Program-made: the position numbers and the translations under genes
The notes under the pieces: generated by a model
What the model saw: only the letters and a program-made list of their open reading frames with translations
What the model was told of the DNA's origin: nothing
Databases searched by the model: none
Shown: one piece after another, positions 16,063-25,154 of the stretch
How the letters are laid out: each line of letters starts with the position of its first letter
How positions within the stretch are numbered: position 1 is the first letter of the stretch
From: Haliscomenobacter hydrossis DSM 1100
GTDB taxonomy: Bacteria; Bacteroidota; Bacteroidia; Chitinophagales; Saprospiraceae
Direction: 5' to 3'
Assembly (NCBI RefSeq): GCF_000212735.1
Contig: NC_015510.1
Location: 7,689,001-7,753,000, forward strand
Length of the DNA stretch: 64,000 nt

Positions 16063-18474
16063 ATGAACAGAATGATTTTTACTTGTTGGTGCTGCTGTAT
16101 GGTTTTACTGGCTCATGCCCAAGTGCTTACTGTGAAGGACCAGGAAAGTGGATTGCCGCTGGAAAATGCTACACTTTCTAGCACAAACCCCAAAGTATTC
16201 TTGAGTACCAATGCCAAAGGACAGGCAGATATCAGCGCATTGAACGGCGCTGAAAAAATTGAAATCCGTTACTTTGGCTACAAAACGCTGGTCCAAAGTT
16301 ATGCAGAATTGTCTCAGGCACAGTTTATGCTGGCCCTGATTCCGTCCAATATTTCGCTGGATCAAGTCGTGATCTCCGCGACCCGCTGGAACCAAAACCG
16401 CCGGGACATTCCCTCCAAAGTGTCGATTATTTCATCCCGCGATATGGTTTTGCAAAATCCCCAAACCGCCGCGGATTTGCTGGGGGCTTCGGGAGAAGTG
16501 TTCATCCAAAAAAGCCAACAAGGTGGTGGAAGCCCCATGATTCGGGGGTTTTCTACCAACCGCTTGTTGTATGCAATCGACGGTGTGCGGATGAATACGG
16601 CCATTTTTCGCAGTGGCAACATTCAAAATGTCATTTCGCTGGATCCTTTTGCCACCGAGCGCACGGAGGTATTTTTCGGTCCAGGCTCGATCATTTACGG
16701 CAGTGATGCCATCGGGGGAGTGATGAGTTTTGAAACCCTGAGTCCCAAATTTTCATCCGATGAAAACCCCTTGATCACCGGTAAAGCACTGAGCCGTTTT
16801 TCATCGGCCAACAATGAAAAAACTGCCCATTTTGACCTCAATGTGGGCTGGAAAAAATGGGCTTTGGTGAGCAGTTTTTCCAGCTTTGATTTTGAGGACT
16901 TGCGGATGGGGCGTTTTGGCCCCAGAGAGTATTTGCGCCCGTTTTACGTACAAAGACAAAACAACACCGACGTCGTAGTGACCAATGATGATCCACTGGT
17001 ACAGCGTCCTACGGGTTATAAGCAGATCAATTTGATGCAAAAAGTCCGCTTTCAGCCTTCGGATCGCTGGGATTTTCAGTATGCTTTCCACTATTCCAGC
17101 ACTTCGGATTATTCGCGTTACGATCGACACATTCGTTTGCGCAATGGCTTGCCCCGCAGCGGCGAATTTTACTATGGCCCGCAGGTCTGGATGATGAACC
17201 TTTTCAACATTACGCATACTGCCAAGAAAGGTTTGTACGATCAAATGACGATTCGCCTGGCGCAACAGTTTTTTGAAGAAAGTCGGGTCGACCGGGACTT
17301 GAACCGTACCGAACGGCGCATCCGGGTGGAAAAAGTAGGGGCTTCTTCGGCCAATTTTGACTTTTTGAAGTCTTTCGGCACCAAGCATAAACTGTTTTAT
17401 GGACTTGAAGGCGTGATTGACGAAGTAGAATCTACAGGAACCAATGTCGATGTATCGAACAACAAAGAAACCGTAGGCCCATCCCGTTATCCACAATCGA
17501 CCTGGTCTTCTTATGCTGCATATTTGAACTACCAATGGAAAGCCTCAGACAAGTTTGTCATGCAAACGGGGATACGTTTCAACAACTTTGTATTAGACGC
17601 CGATTTTAGCAACAACCTGGCCTTTTACCCTTTTCCTTTTTCCACTGCCGAATTAAAGGATGGCGCTGTTACGGGGAGTTTGGGTTTTGTATTCAATCCG
17701 ACCGACAAATTATCCATCACGGCCAATGCTTCGACGGGTTTCCGTTCGCCAAACGTGGATGATGTGGGAAAAGTATTTGATTCGACCCCTGGCTCGGTGG
17801 TGATTCCTAATCCCGATTTAGAGGCGGAATACGCCTATAATTTTGAATTGGGGATTGCCAAAGTATTTGCTGAAGTACTAAAAATTGACTTGACCGGTTT
17901 TTATACCACCCTGGAAAATGCCATGGTGCGGCGCAATTATACCCTGAATGGCCAAAGTCAGATTGATTACAATGGCACCTTGAGTCAGGTACAAGCCATT
18001 CAAAATGCGGCGGTGGCCAATGTATACGGCATCCAGGCGGGCTTGGAGCTGAAAATTGCCAAAGGCCTCAGTTTTTCTTCTCAGTTCAATGTGCAGGAAG
18101 GAGAAGAAGAACTGGACAATGGGGAAAAAAGCCCATCCCGGCACGCCGCTCCCTGGTTTGGCATTTCGCGGTTGACTTATTTGGCCAATGGACTCAATCT
18201 ACAGTTTTATGCACAGTACAGTGGTGAAGTGAGTTATGAAAACCTGTCTGACGAAGGTCGGGCTACCGATTACATATACGCCATCGACGCCGAGGGCCGG
18301 CCTTATTCTCCAAGCTGGTACACCTTAAATTTTAAAGCGCTATATCCCATCAACGAACGTTTTACCCTTACCGCCGGTGTTGAAAACCTGTCGGATCAAC
18401 GTTACCGGCCTTATAGCTCGGGAATTGTTGCGCCGGGGCGGAATGTGATTTTGGCGCTGAGCGTTGGGTTTTAG
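16063..18474 (+). CDS. TonB-dependent outer-membrane receptor, hemoglobin/heme type
   Basis: About 803 residues from the ATG at 16063 (MNRMIFTCW...), chosen because it starts the signal peptide (ending LLAHAQ). An ATG at 16006 would add 19 residues without signal character. A carboxypeptidase-regulatory-like domain occupies residues ~20-95, then the plug with VVISATRWNQNRRDIPSKVSII and IRGFSTNRLLYAIDGVRMN. A beta-barrel follows, with GFRSPNVDDVGKVFDS, a signature I associate with the TonB hemoglobin/transferrin/lactoferrin receptor class. It ends in an aromatic residue (SVGF), as barrel proteins do. It probably imports heme or an iron complex; no heme utilisation genes are adjacent. Confidence 0.88.
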   Translation: MNRMIFTCWCCCMVLLAHAQVLTVKDQESGLPLENATLSSTNPKVFLSTNAKGQADISALNGAEKIEIRYFGYKTLVQSYAELSQAQFMLALIPSNISLDQVVISATRWNQNRRDIPSKVSIISSRDMVLQNPQTAADLLGASGEVFIQKSQQGGGSPMIRGFSTNRLLYAIDGVRMNTAIFRSGNIQNVISLDPFATERTEVFFGPGSIIYGSDAIGGVMSFETLSPKFSSDENPLITGKALSRFSSANNEKTAHFDLNVGWKKWALVSSFSSFDFEDLRMGRFGPREYLRPFYVQRQNNTDVVVTNDDPLVQRPTGYKQINLMQKVRFQPSDRWDFQYAFHYSSTSDYSRYDRHIRLRNGLPRSGEFYYGPQVWMMNLFNITHTAKKGLYDQMTIRLAQQFFEESRVDRDLNRTERRIRVEKVGASSANFDFLKSFGTKHKLFYGLEGVIDEVESTGTNVDVSNNKETVGPSRYPQSTWSSYAAYLNYQWKASDKFVMQTGIRFNNFVLDADFSNNLAFYPFPFSTAELKDGAVTGSLGFVFNPTDKLSITANASTGFRSPNVDDVGKVFDSTPGSVVIPNPDLEAEYAYNFELGIAKVFAEVLKIDLTGFYTTLENAMVRRNYTLNGQSQIDYNGTLSQVQAIQNAAVANVYGIQAGLELKIAKGLSFSSQFNVQEGEEELDNGEKSPSRHAAPWFGISRLTYLANGLNLQFYAQYSGEVSYENLSDEGRATDYIYAIDAEGRPYSPSWYTLNFKALYPINERFTLTAGVENLSDQRYRPYSSGIVAPGRNVILALSVGF

Positions 18475-18562
18475 TTGAAAGGTTTAGGGTTGAAAAGTTG
18501 AAAAGAACGGTCGCCGAGCGCGAGCTGCCTCTATTCAACTTTTCAACCCTAAACCTTTCAAC
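18474..18562. repeat. Core-type inverted repeat with perfect 29-bp arms
   Basis: Arms 18474-18502 and 18534-18562 are perfect 29-base inverted copies. The loop holds a divergent copy of the GGTCGCCGAGCG core. The left arm has no cytosine. It starts at the last base of the TonB receptor stop codon (18472-18474), and its right arm runs into the 3' end of the convergent MoeB-like gene. It is a likely bidirectional terminator. Confidence 0.85.
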
Positions 18563-19650
18563 TCCAAATTATACAAATGTCCCCAACCCATTTTCCGCTG
18601 CAACATCAAAATGGCTTCTTTGCTGCGTTGTCCGCTTTGGCAGTGGATCACTACGGGGATTTGGCGTTCGATTTTATCGAGGTTTTCCAGCAGGTCACCA
18701 AGGGGAATGAGTAGCCCGCCCAGGTTTTTTTGCTGGAATTCTTCCGGCTGCCGCACGTCGATGAGTTGGAAGGCGCGATTTTCTGTGCGCCAATCTTCCA
18801 AGGTCGCCATCGTGATGCCCGGTACTTCCAATTGGGCGGGTGTACAATAATAAGTGGATTCGCGCAAGGCCGTAATGGGGTAGGCTTCTTGCGCCAGGAG
18901 TTTGATGCTGCGGGCACTCATGGAGGCTGCGTCGAACAAAAACAGTTTACCTACCAAAGGCTCTCCAATCCCGGTGATGACCTTAATGACCTCGTTGGCT
19001 TGCATGCTGCCAACTATGCCCGGCAATACCCCCAGCACTCCCCCTTCTGCACAGGAAGGAACAGTACCTGGTGCGGGTGGTTCGGGGTACAGGTTGCGGT
19101 AATTGAGTCCACGTTTTCCATCCGGAAGGGGATAATTAAAAACGGAAACCTGCCCTTCGTAGCGAAAAATGGAGGCGTATACATTGATTTTTCCTGCCAG
19201 AACACAGGCATCATTGACCAAATAGCGGGTTGGGAAATTATCGGTTCCATCGGCAACGATGTCGAATTCCCGAATGATGTCCAGGGCATTTTCGGCATTG
19301 AGTGCCGTTTCAAATACCCGCACTTTCACGTGTGGATTGAGCGCCTGCACACGTTGTGCAGCGGCTTGGGCTTTAGATTTGCCTAAATCGGCGGGGGTGT
19401 ACAAGATTTGTCGCTGCAAATTGCTCAGATCTACGGTATCAAAGTCAACAATACCAATGGTTCCCACGCCGGCGGCACTTAGGTACAATAGGAGAGGAGA
19501 CCCTAATCCTCCTGCGCCTACGACCAACACTTTGGCCGCTTTGAGCTTTTGTTGGGCTTGTACATCAAAATCCGGCAGAGCCAGGTGTCGGGCGTATCTT
19601 TGTTCTTCTGCTGCCGTTAACCTCGGCAAAGCCTCCGATCCGTAAATCAT
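18535..19650 (-). CDS. MoeB/ThiF-type sulfur-carrier adenylyltransferase with C-terminal rhodanese domain
   Basis: A 371-residue protein. Residues 1-260 are an E1-like adenylation domain: the nucleotide-binding loop VVGAGGLGSP is at ~43-52, followed by LQRQILYTPADLGKSKA and the SCAEGGVLG cysteine region seen in MOCS3. Residues ~275-365 are a rhodanese domain with active-site Cys337 in IHCQSGQRS. It would adenylate and sulfurate a ThiS/MoaD-type carrier for thiamine or molybdenum cofactor synthesis; no carrier gene is nearby. The last eight residues (LKGLGLKS) are encoded by the arm of the adjacent inverted repeat, suggesting that the repeat extended the C-terminus. Confidence 0.87.
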   Translation of the reverse strand: MIYGSEALPRLTAAEEQRYARHLALPDFDVQAQQKLKAAKVLVVGAGGLGSPLLLYLSAAGVGTIGIVDFDTVDLSNLQRQILYTPADLGKSKAQAAAQRVQALNPHVKVRVFETALNAENALDIIREFDIVADGTDNFPTRYLVNDACVLAGKINVYASIFRYEGQVSVFNYPLPDGKRGLNYRNLYPEPPAPGTVPSCAEGGVLGVLPGIVGSMQANEVIKVITGIGEPLVGKLFLFDAASMSARSIKLLAQEAYPITALRESTYYCTPAQLEVPGITMATLEDWRTENRAFQLIDVRQPEEFQQKNLGGLLIPLGDLLENLDKIERQIPVVIHCQSGQRSKEAILMLQRKMGWGHLYNLELKGLGLKS

Positions 19651-19710
19651 AGTGCATGTTTGTGGAAAAAAGAAATGTTTTTTTTATATAACTGAAACTT
19701 TGATTAATTT

Positions 19711-19851
19711 TACCGCAGTGCCAAGAATTGACCAGGGTTGAATGATTGTATCGAGGTGTTGGGTCTGGTTCTTTGCACTAGTATAACCACAGTAACGTAT
19801 AATCGGTTTTTGGGATAGCCTCTTTCCGCTTTCGGGGGAGGCCTTTTTTTT
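19711..19851 (+). ncRNA. Candidate structured small RNA
   Basis: No ORF of substance occupies this stretch. 19717-19733 (AGTGC, AAGAA, GACC blocks) pairs with 19762-19779 (GGTC, TTCTT, GCACT blocks) to form a long interrupted stem with a ~28-base loop, followed by an intrinsic terminator ending at 19851. A TAATTTTA (19705-19712) resembles a -7 box. A 6S-like RNA or other regulator is possible; identity is not known. Confidence 0.35.
19818..19851 (+). terminator. Intrinsic terminator
   Basis: The stem GCCTCTTTC...GGGGGAGGC (19818-19842) makes nine pairs including G-T wobbles around a seven-base loop and is followed by eight Ts (19844-19851). It faces rightward, although no rightward protein gene lies immediately upstream, which is the main argument for a small RNA here. 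Confidence 0.6.
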
Positions 19852-19916
19852 GTTTATACTCCACCCCGGTCGCCGAGCGAAGCCGAGGTGCCCGGGATGG
19901 GGTATAAACAAAAAAA
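19845..19916. repeat. Core-type inverted repeat
   Basis: Arms 19845-19869 and 19892-19916 are inverted copies with two mismatches (both wobble-compatible). They flank the full core GGTCGCCGAGCGAAGCCGAG. The right arm ends one base before the stop of the leftward gene at 19917, so it probably terminates that gene. Confidence 0.8.
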
Positions 19917-20954
19917 TCACCGATGGTACTTCTGCGTCAAAATATTGATGTTGCTCACCACGATTTGTCCCATCGTATAACACTTGTCAAAAATATCGTT
20001 TTTGTGGTGGTAAATCAGGTCTTCGCGCAGTTGCTGGATCTTTTCGGAGGGCGCGATATCGTCAGCCATCATGATCTGAAAGAACAAAGCGGTGCGATTG
20101 GGCTGCGTTTTCATCCGCACGGCCATCAAACTGCGTTCTTCGAGTTGGTATTGTAACACCGATTCTGGTGCCATGTTGTTGATTCCCAAAAAGATAATTG
20201 GGTTGTTTTCCTTAAAATACTGCGGAAGGTAAAAACTCTTGCGGCCTTCGTACGACTGTTGGTCAAAATCGATGGCCCGCATACGGTATTGGTTGCCTTC
20301 GATGTCGGGGGTAATGTCTACTACGTAATTGTACGAGCGCATGTCCCCCAAGAGTCGGGCAAAACAACGCTCGTTGAATTTTACAAACTCCTTGGCAATG
20401 CGGGTTTTGTTGAAGACCGATTCATTGAGGTGTTTTTTCATAAAATCATCGCCAGGCACCCCGGCAATGTGCTCCTCGATCAGCGTGCTGCCACTCACCA
20501 TATATATCATCGTATTTGGCGAAAGTAAATCTTCCAATTCCAGGCCATAGACCCGCGAAGCATCGGCGCGTTTGACGTAAAAATGGTCGTAGTTGTCGTT
20601 GATGCGGTTGATGATGCGGATGCGGAAGGGTTTGGAATTCCCAAAGTTGCAATAGTCGATGCGGGCGATGGTGAGGTGGTCGAGCAATTCTACATTGCCA
20701 TCCACCTTCAAGAGTGAATAGATGTATTTGAGCGCCTGAAAAATTTCCTTTTGTTCGTATTCCGGGTAATACACCGTCTCCCAAAGCGTATCATTGCCTT
20801 CCTGATCAATGAGGGGGATAGCAGTATTGTAGCGCAGCAAATCACTGTATTGCAGTGGCAAATCACTGGCGCGATTGTATTTGATCAGGTATTCCAACAA
20901 CGGCTCTCTGATGGGGTAGACTTGTTTCTTTTGGGAGGGGACGTTTCCTTTCAT
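19917..20954 (-). CDS. Conserved protein of unknown function with kinase-like motifs
   Basis: A 345-residue soluble protein I do not recognise by name. An N-terminal half (to ~residue 130) reads as a mixed fold with FRIRIINRINDNYDHFYVKRADASRVYG. The central part has SGSTLIEEHIAGVPGDDFM, then NERCFARLLGDMRSYNYVVD and MRAIDFDQQSYEGR. The IDFDQ motif and the preceding basic-rich loop recall the catalytic/metal segment of HipA/phosphotransferase-like kinases, but the match is weak. There is no signal peptide or membrane segment. It lies downstream of acetyl-CoA synthetase on the same strand with a core-type hairpin between them. Confidence 0.6.
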   Translation of the reverse strand: MKGNVPSQKKQVYPIREPLLEYLIKYNRASDLPLQYSDLLRYNTAIPLIDQEGNDTLWETVYYPEYEQKEIFQALKYIYSLLKVDGNVELLDHLTIARIDYCNFGNSKPFRIRIINRINDNYDHFYVKRADASRVYGLELEDLLSPNTMIYMVSGSTLIEEHIAGVPGDDFMKKHLNESVFNKTRIAKEFVKFNERCFARLLGDMRSYNYVVDITPDIEGNQYRMRAIDFDQQSYEGRKSFYLPQYFKENNPIIFLGINNMAPESVLQYQLEERSLMAVRMKTQPNRTALFFQIMMADDIAPSEKIQQLREDLIYHHKNDIFDKCYTMGQIVVSNINILTQKYHR

Positions 20955-20975
20955 GTGGGAGAGTTTGAGGGTTCG

Positions 20976-21052
20976 GGGGTTCGTAGTTCGAGGGTTCCAA
21001 TCGGTCGCCGAGCGAAGCCGAGGTGCACGATTGGAACCCTCGAACGAACCCC
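20976..21052. repeat. Core-type inverted repeat after acs
   Basis: Arms 20976-21003 and 21028-21052 are inverted copies except for a three-base insertion (TAG) in the left arm. They flank the full core GGTCGCCGAGCGAAGCCGAG. The right arm abuts the acs stop codon exactly, consistent with a terminator for acs. Confidence 0.8.
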
Positions 21053-22956
21053 TAAAGATTTGCGGCTCCCGTCTTAATCTCCTCCACTACTTCCGGATTC
21101 AGCAATGTAGAGACATCCCCCAGATTGGAGACATCGCCTTCGGCGACTTTACGGAGGATGCGGCGCATGATTTTCCCCGAACGCGTTTTGGGCAATCCAC
21201 TGACAATTTGGATTTTATCCGGTTTGGCGATGGGGCCTATTTCTTTACTCACTACATCCATTACTTCTTTGCGGAATTTATCTTCGTCGCTGACGGGATC
21301 AGTCGTGATCACGTACGCATAAATGCCTTGTCCTTTGATGTCATGTGGATAACCTACTACTGCCGATTCGACTACACCCGGGTGCTGGTTGATGGCGTTT
21401 TCTACTTCAGCGGTACCCAGGCGATGCCCCGATACGTTGATGACATCGTCCACGCGGCCAATGATGCGGTAATAGCCATCCTTATCGCGCCTGGCACCAT
21501 CGCCGGTGAAATACATCCCTTTGATGGGGCTAAAATAGGTTTGCCGACAACGCTCATGGTCACCGTAAGTAGTACGCAGGATGGATGGCCAGGGAAACTT
21601 CATACACAACAAACCCTCTACGTTGTTTCCTTCAATTTCTTTGCCCTCCGAGGTGGTGAGACAAGGTTGTACTCCCGGTAAGGGCAGGGTAGCGTAACAT
21701 GGTTTGAGTGGTGTAATCCCGGCCAGTGGAGAGATCAGAATGCCTCCGGTTTCGGTTTGCCACCAGGTATCTACAATGGGCGCTTTGCTGTGTCCGATTT
21801 TTTCATGGTACCAGCGCCAGGCCTCCTCGTTGATGGGTTCGCCCACACTGCCGAGCACCTTGATGCTGGACAAGGAATGTTTTTCTACCCAGGAATCGCC
21901 TTGGGCTTGTAAGGCCCGAATGGCGGTAGGCGCGGTGTAAAAGTGGGTAACCTGGTGTTTGTCGCAAATTTCCCAAAACCGACCAGCATTGGGATACGTA
22001 GGTACCCCTTCAAACATAATCGAGGTCGCCCCGGCCAACAAAGGCCCGTACACGATGTAGGAATGCCCGGTGATCCAGCCAATGTCGGCGGTACACCAGT
22101 ACATGTCGCCATCCTGGATTTGGAAAACATTGCGGAAACTGTAGCAGGTGTACACCATATAACCGCCACAGGTATGCACTACCCCCTTGGGTTTACCCGT
22201 CGAGCCGGAGGTGTAGAGGATGAACAACATGTCTTCGGAGTCCATTTCTGTGGCTGGGCATTCCGCAGATTGAGGGTTTACCTCGTCGTGCCACCACTTG
22301 TCGCGCCCGCTTTGCATGGGTATCATTTCGTTGGCACATTGGTACACCAGCACGGTTTTTACCGAATCACAACCCATATTCAAAGCCTCGTCTACCACTT
22401 TTTTTACCGGAATGTACTTGGCACCGCGACTATTGAAGTCAGACGTGATGACCATTTTGCATTCCGAGTCTTTGATGCGATCCGACAGTGAATGTGCCGA
22501 AAAACCGGCAAATACCACCGAATGAATCGCGCCGATGCGTGCAGACGCCAGGATACCGATGGCCAATTCAGGCACCATTGGCATGTAAAAGCACACCCGG
22601 TCTCCTTTTTGAATGCCGTTGGCTTTGAGTGCATTGGCCGCTTTGCATACTTCGGCGTGAAGTTGCCGATACGTGAAGCTGCGGTTGGGCGCCTCAGGGT
22701 CATTGGCTTCCCAGAGGATGGCTACTTGATCACCTCGCGTGGCCAGGTGCCGATCCAGGCAATTTTCGGTAATGTTGAGTTTTCCGCCTACGAACCAGTT
22801 GATGTCGGGGCCTTCAAAATTCCAGTCCAATACTTTACTCCAGGGCTTGCGCCACTGGAACGTTTCGGCTTGTTCGGCCCAAAATTCTTCGGGATGGTCC
22901 ACTGCGCGTTGGTAAGCGGCATGGTATTCTTCAATACTGCGGATTTGTAAAGTCAT
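21052..22956 (-). CDS. acs: Acetate-CoA ligase (acetyl-CoA synthetase)
   Basis: A 634-residue AMP-forming enzyme of normal family length. The phosphate-binding motif YTSGSTGKPKGVVHT lies near residue 250, the adenylation core WWQTETGG near 400, GYYRIIGRVDDVINVSGHR near 500, and the C-terminal catalytic lysine (a regulatory acetylation site in known homologues) in KTRSGKIMRRILRK near residue 600. It converts acetate, ATP and CoA to acetyl-CoA. It stands alone, followed by the core-type hairpin at 20976-21052. Confidence 0.95.
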   Translation of the reverse strand: MTLQIRSIEEYHAAYQRAVDHPEEFWAEQAETFQWRKPWSKVLDWNFEGPDINWFVGGKLNITENCLDRHLATRGDQVAILWEANDPEAPNRSFTYRQLHAEVCKAANALKANGIQKGDRVCFYMPMVPELAIGILASARIGAIHSVVFAGFSAHSLSDRIKDSECKMVITSDFNSRGAKYIPVKKVVDEALNMGCDSVKTVLVYQCANEMIPMQSGRDKWWHDEVNPQSAECPATEMDSEDMLFILYTSGSTGKPKGVVHTCGGYMVYTCYSFRNVFQIQDGDMYWCTADIGWITGHSYIVYGPLLAGATSIMFEGVPTYPNAGRFWEICDKHQVTHFYTAPTAIRALQAQGDSWVEKHSLSSIKVLGSVGEPINEEAWRWYHEKIGHSKAPIVDTWWQTETGGILISPLAGITPLKPCYATLPLPGVQPCLTTSEGKEIEGNNVEGLLCMKFPWPSILRTTYGDHERCRQTYFSPIKGMYFTGDGARRDKDGYYRIIGRVDDVINVSGHRLGTAEVENAINQHPGVVESAVVGYPHDIKGQGIYAYVITTDPVSDEDKFRKEVMDVVSKEIGPIAKPDKIQIVSGLPKTRSGKIMRRILRKVAEGDVSNLGDVSTLLNPEVVEEIKTGAANL

Positions 22957-23167
22957 GATGCAGGTTGTGGTTTGGTCGGTAAATTTAACCCCAAACCATG
23001 AACCCTCAAATTTTATCTGACAAAGATTTTTCCTGGAGGGGAATAGTCACCAAAACTTTTAAATAAATATAAAAATCACCATGTATTGATGGATTGTTTT
23101 ATTATTTTTATGCAATAGAATTAATGAGCTGATAACAAAATATACGATCTCAATAAAACCATCAGCT

Positions 23168-25042
23168 ATGCTCAAGAAAAGTACAATCGTCATTTTATTG
23201 CTTGGTATTTTAGTGTGTACCTGCACTTACCTCGACAACCAGGAATCTTTGATCGATCAGGTGCAGATCACCTGGGAGGTTCCCAATGATGTATCTGGTG
23301 GCTTGACCGGGAAAAACTTTGACCAGATTCAAAAAGCGGTCGACGCTTTTGCCTGGCAGGATTTTATTGCCATCAATTGGCCGGCGCTACCCGGATTTCC
23401 AGGACAGCCCGATACCACCAAATCCATTGCCGATGCGGGTCCCAGGGTGTGGGAAACCTGGAAGGAAACCAGCGAAGTGTATTTACCTGATGGTCGTCGC
23501 CCCTTGCCCTGGGGAAAAAGTATGGAAATTTCAGGGTTAAAAAAAGGCATCAAAGTATTGTCGCGCTGGAGCAAAGTGGATGAATTTTTGAACGATACCC
23601 TACAACCCACCAAAGCCAATGGTGCATTGCCAGGTACGCTGACCGACCAAAATGGAAATCTGGTGTATTACGAAATTCGACTCAACAAAATTCTTTTCGA
23701 TTACATCTACCAAAAAGGATTCTACAATGCCCCCGTACAGGTACAAGCTCAATCCATCACTGCTCCCGCGGGATCAATGATCGTTAAGGCGGCCTGGCGG
23801 CAAGTCGACTCATCTGAAGCCCCAAATTTCCTGGTTGTAGACGCTTACATCAGTGACAACCCAGACCGCAGCAAAGCCAAATACCAACTCAAAAAGATGG
23901 GCTTAGTTGGTTTGCATGTGATGCGAAAAACACCGGATGCGCCCCAGTGGATCTGGTCGACGCATGAGCAGGTACAAAATGTAAGCAGCATTCACCCATC
24001 TTTTTATAACCCTGCTTGTAAAAATTGCCCGGTTAACGAGCAAACACAACCCGGAACGCCGAACCAGGTCAAAAGGACAACGGCTATACCGCTGGCGACC
24101 CAGAACCTGAATCAAATCGTGCAAAAATTATTGGGTTCTGCCAAACTGAGCCAATATGAGTTGGTTGGCGCCCAGTGGCCGGTACCTCCCGTAAACAGAG
24201 ACAGCATTCCCTCAACGGTTTTTGAAGTGGTTCCCACTTTATTGGCCAACACCACCATGGAAACCTTCATTCAAGGTACTTCTTCTTGTATGGGCTGCCA
24301 TGCCATGGCCCGAAATGTAAACCCCGATACCTTCATTTCAGCTGATTTTTCCTTTACCTTTGGCGATGCGAGACCTCAACTGGTTAACAAAGTTATTCCC
24401 CTTCCACCCTCCCAGAATGGCTCGATATACCCGCCCAACCAGTGGAAAAGTATTGTTTTGGGCTACCAGTTGGCCGCGAATACTTATGAATTGTTGCCCA
24501 AGTTTGTACCTACAGCCAAGTTGCATTGTGGAAGTTGTCACCTTGCGGTTGGGACCGACCCGCGTGCAGCCTGGTGGGTGGGCATGCGCGCGCCCAACAA
24601 ATATCCTACCCTCAAAGACCTTACCCAGCGGATCAACAATTGTTTTACCAACAGCCTGAATGGAGTCGCGCTTTGTGCCGACACGGATACCACCAATACC
24701 AAGATGAATGCCATTATTGATTACATGGCCTGGCTAGATGTGCAGGCCAAAAAAGTCCCCGATCGTCCAGCGTCTCCTTATCCGTATATCCCACAAAATT
24801 TGACGGGAGATTCCTTGAGGGGTAAAGCCATATTTGTGCAAAAATGCGCCTTTTGTCACGGTAAGGATGGGCAAGGGCGTTATGGCAGCAATGTCTATTA
24901 CCGCCCTGCTCTGTGGGGTTCACATTCGTTCAACAAGAGTGCTGGTTTCTATGCCTACCCCGAATTGATGGCGGCGTTCATTCATGGAAACATGCCCTTG
25001 GGCTCAGGGGTGAGCTTACGCCACAAGAAGCCTACGATCTGA
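23168..25042 (+). CDS. Tri-heme cytochrome c lipoprotein with apparent 3' frameshift
   Basis: A 624-residue exported protein; the lipobox-like signal is GILVCTC near residue 20. Three CxxCH heme sites are visible: CMGCH (near residue 378), CGSCH (near 458) and CAFCH (near 562). The last belongs to a cytochrome-c domain (CHGKDGQGRYG). After HGNMPLGSG the frame reads VSLRHKKPTI and stops at 25042, but the overlapping frame continues as ELTPQEAYDLTAFIHGKNRP to 25083, the expected cytochrome-c end. One base seems to be missing at the G-run 25007-25010. It may be a real mutation, a slippage site or a sequence error. Confidence 0.82.
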   Translation: MLKKSTIVILLLGILVCTCTYLDNQESLIDQVQITWEVPNDVSGGLTGKNFDQIQKAVDAFAWQDFIAINWPALPGFPGQPDTTKSIADAGPRVWETWKETSEVYLPDGRRPLPWGKSMEISGLKKGIKVLSRWSKVDEFLNDTLQPTKANGALPGTLTDQNGNLVYYEIRLNKILFDYIYQKGFYNAPVQVQAQSITAPAGSMIVKAAWRQVDSSEAPNFLVVDAYISDNPDRSKAKYQLKKMGLVGLHVMRKTPDAPQWIWSTHEQVQNVSSIHPSFYNPACKNCPVNEQTQPGTPNQVKRTTAIPLATQNLNQIVQKLLGSAKLSQYELVGAQWPVPPVNRDSIPSTVFEVVPTLLANTTMETFIQGTSSCMGCHAMARNVNPDTFISADFSFTFGDARPQLVNKVIPLPPSQNGSIYPPNQWKSIVLGYQLAANTYELLPKFVPTAKLHCGSCHLAVGTDPRAAWWVGMRAPNKYPTLKDLTQRINNCFTNSLNGVALCADTDTTNTKMNAIIDYMAWLDVQAKKVPDRPASPYPYIPQNLTGDSLRGKAIFVQKCAFCHGKDGQGRYGSNVYYRPALWGSHSFNKSAGFYAYPELMAAFIHGNMPLGSGVSLRHKKPTI

Positions 25043-25082
25043 CCGCATTTATTCATGGAAAAAATAGGCCAGTGAAGAAATA

Positions 25083-25150
25083 AAGTTGAAGCGTTTGAGT
25101 ACCCGGTCACCGAGCGAAGCCGAGGTGCGGGTAATCAAACCCTTCAACTT
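25083..25150. repeat. Core-type inverted repeat
   Basis: Arms 25083-25105 and 25128-25150 pair with two mismatches. The loop is a core copy (GGTCACCGAGCGAAGCCGAG). The left arm begins exactly at the stop that the cytochrome gene would use if its frameshift were repaired, and the right arm ends just before the stop of the convergent gene at 25155. It is a likely bidirectional terminator. Confidence 0.8.
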
Positions 25151-25154
25151 CCCC

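Noticed and set aside
20976-21052. GGTTC/GTTCGA sequences that look like a tRNA T-arm
   Set aside because: The sequence is the arm of a core-type inverted repeat; no acceptor stem, D-arm or anticodon stem can be drawn.
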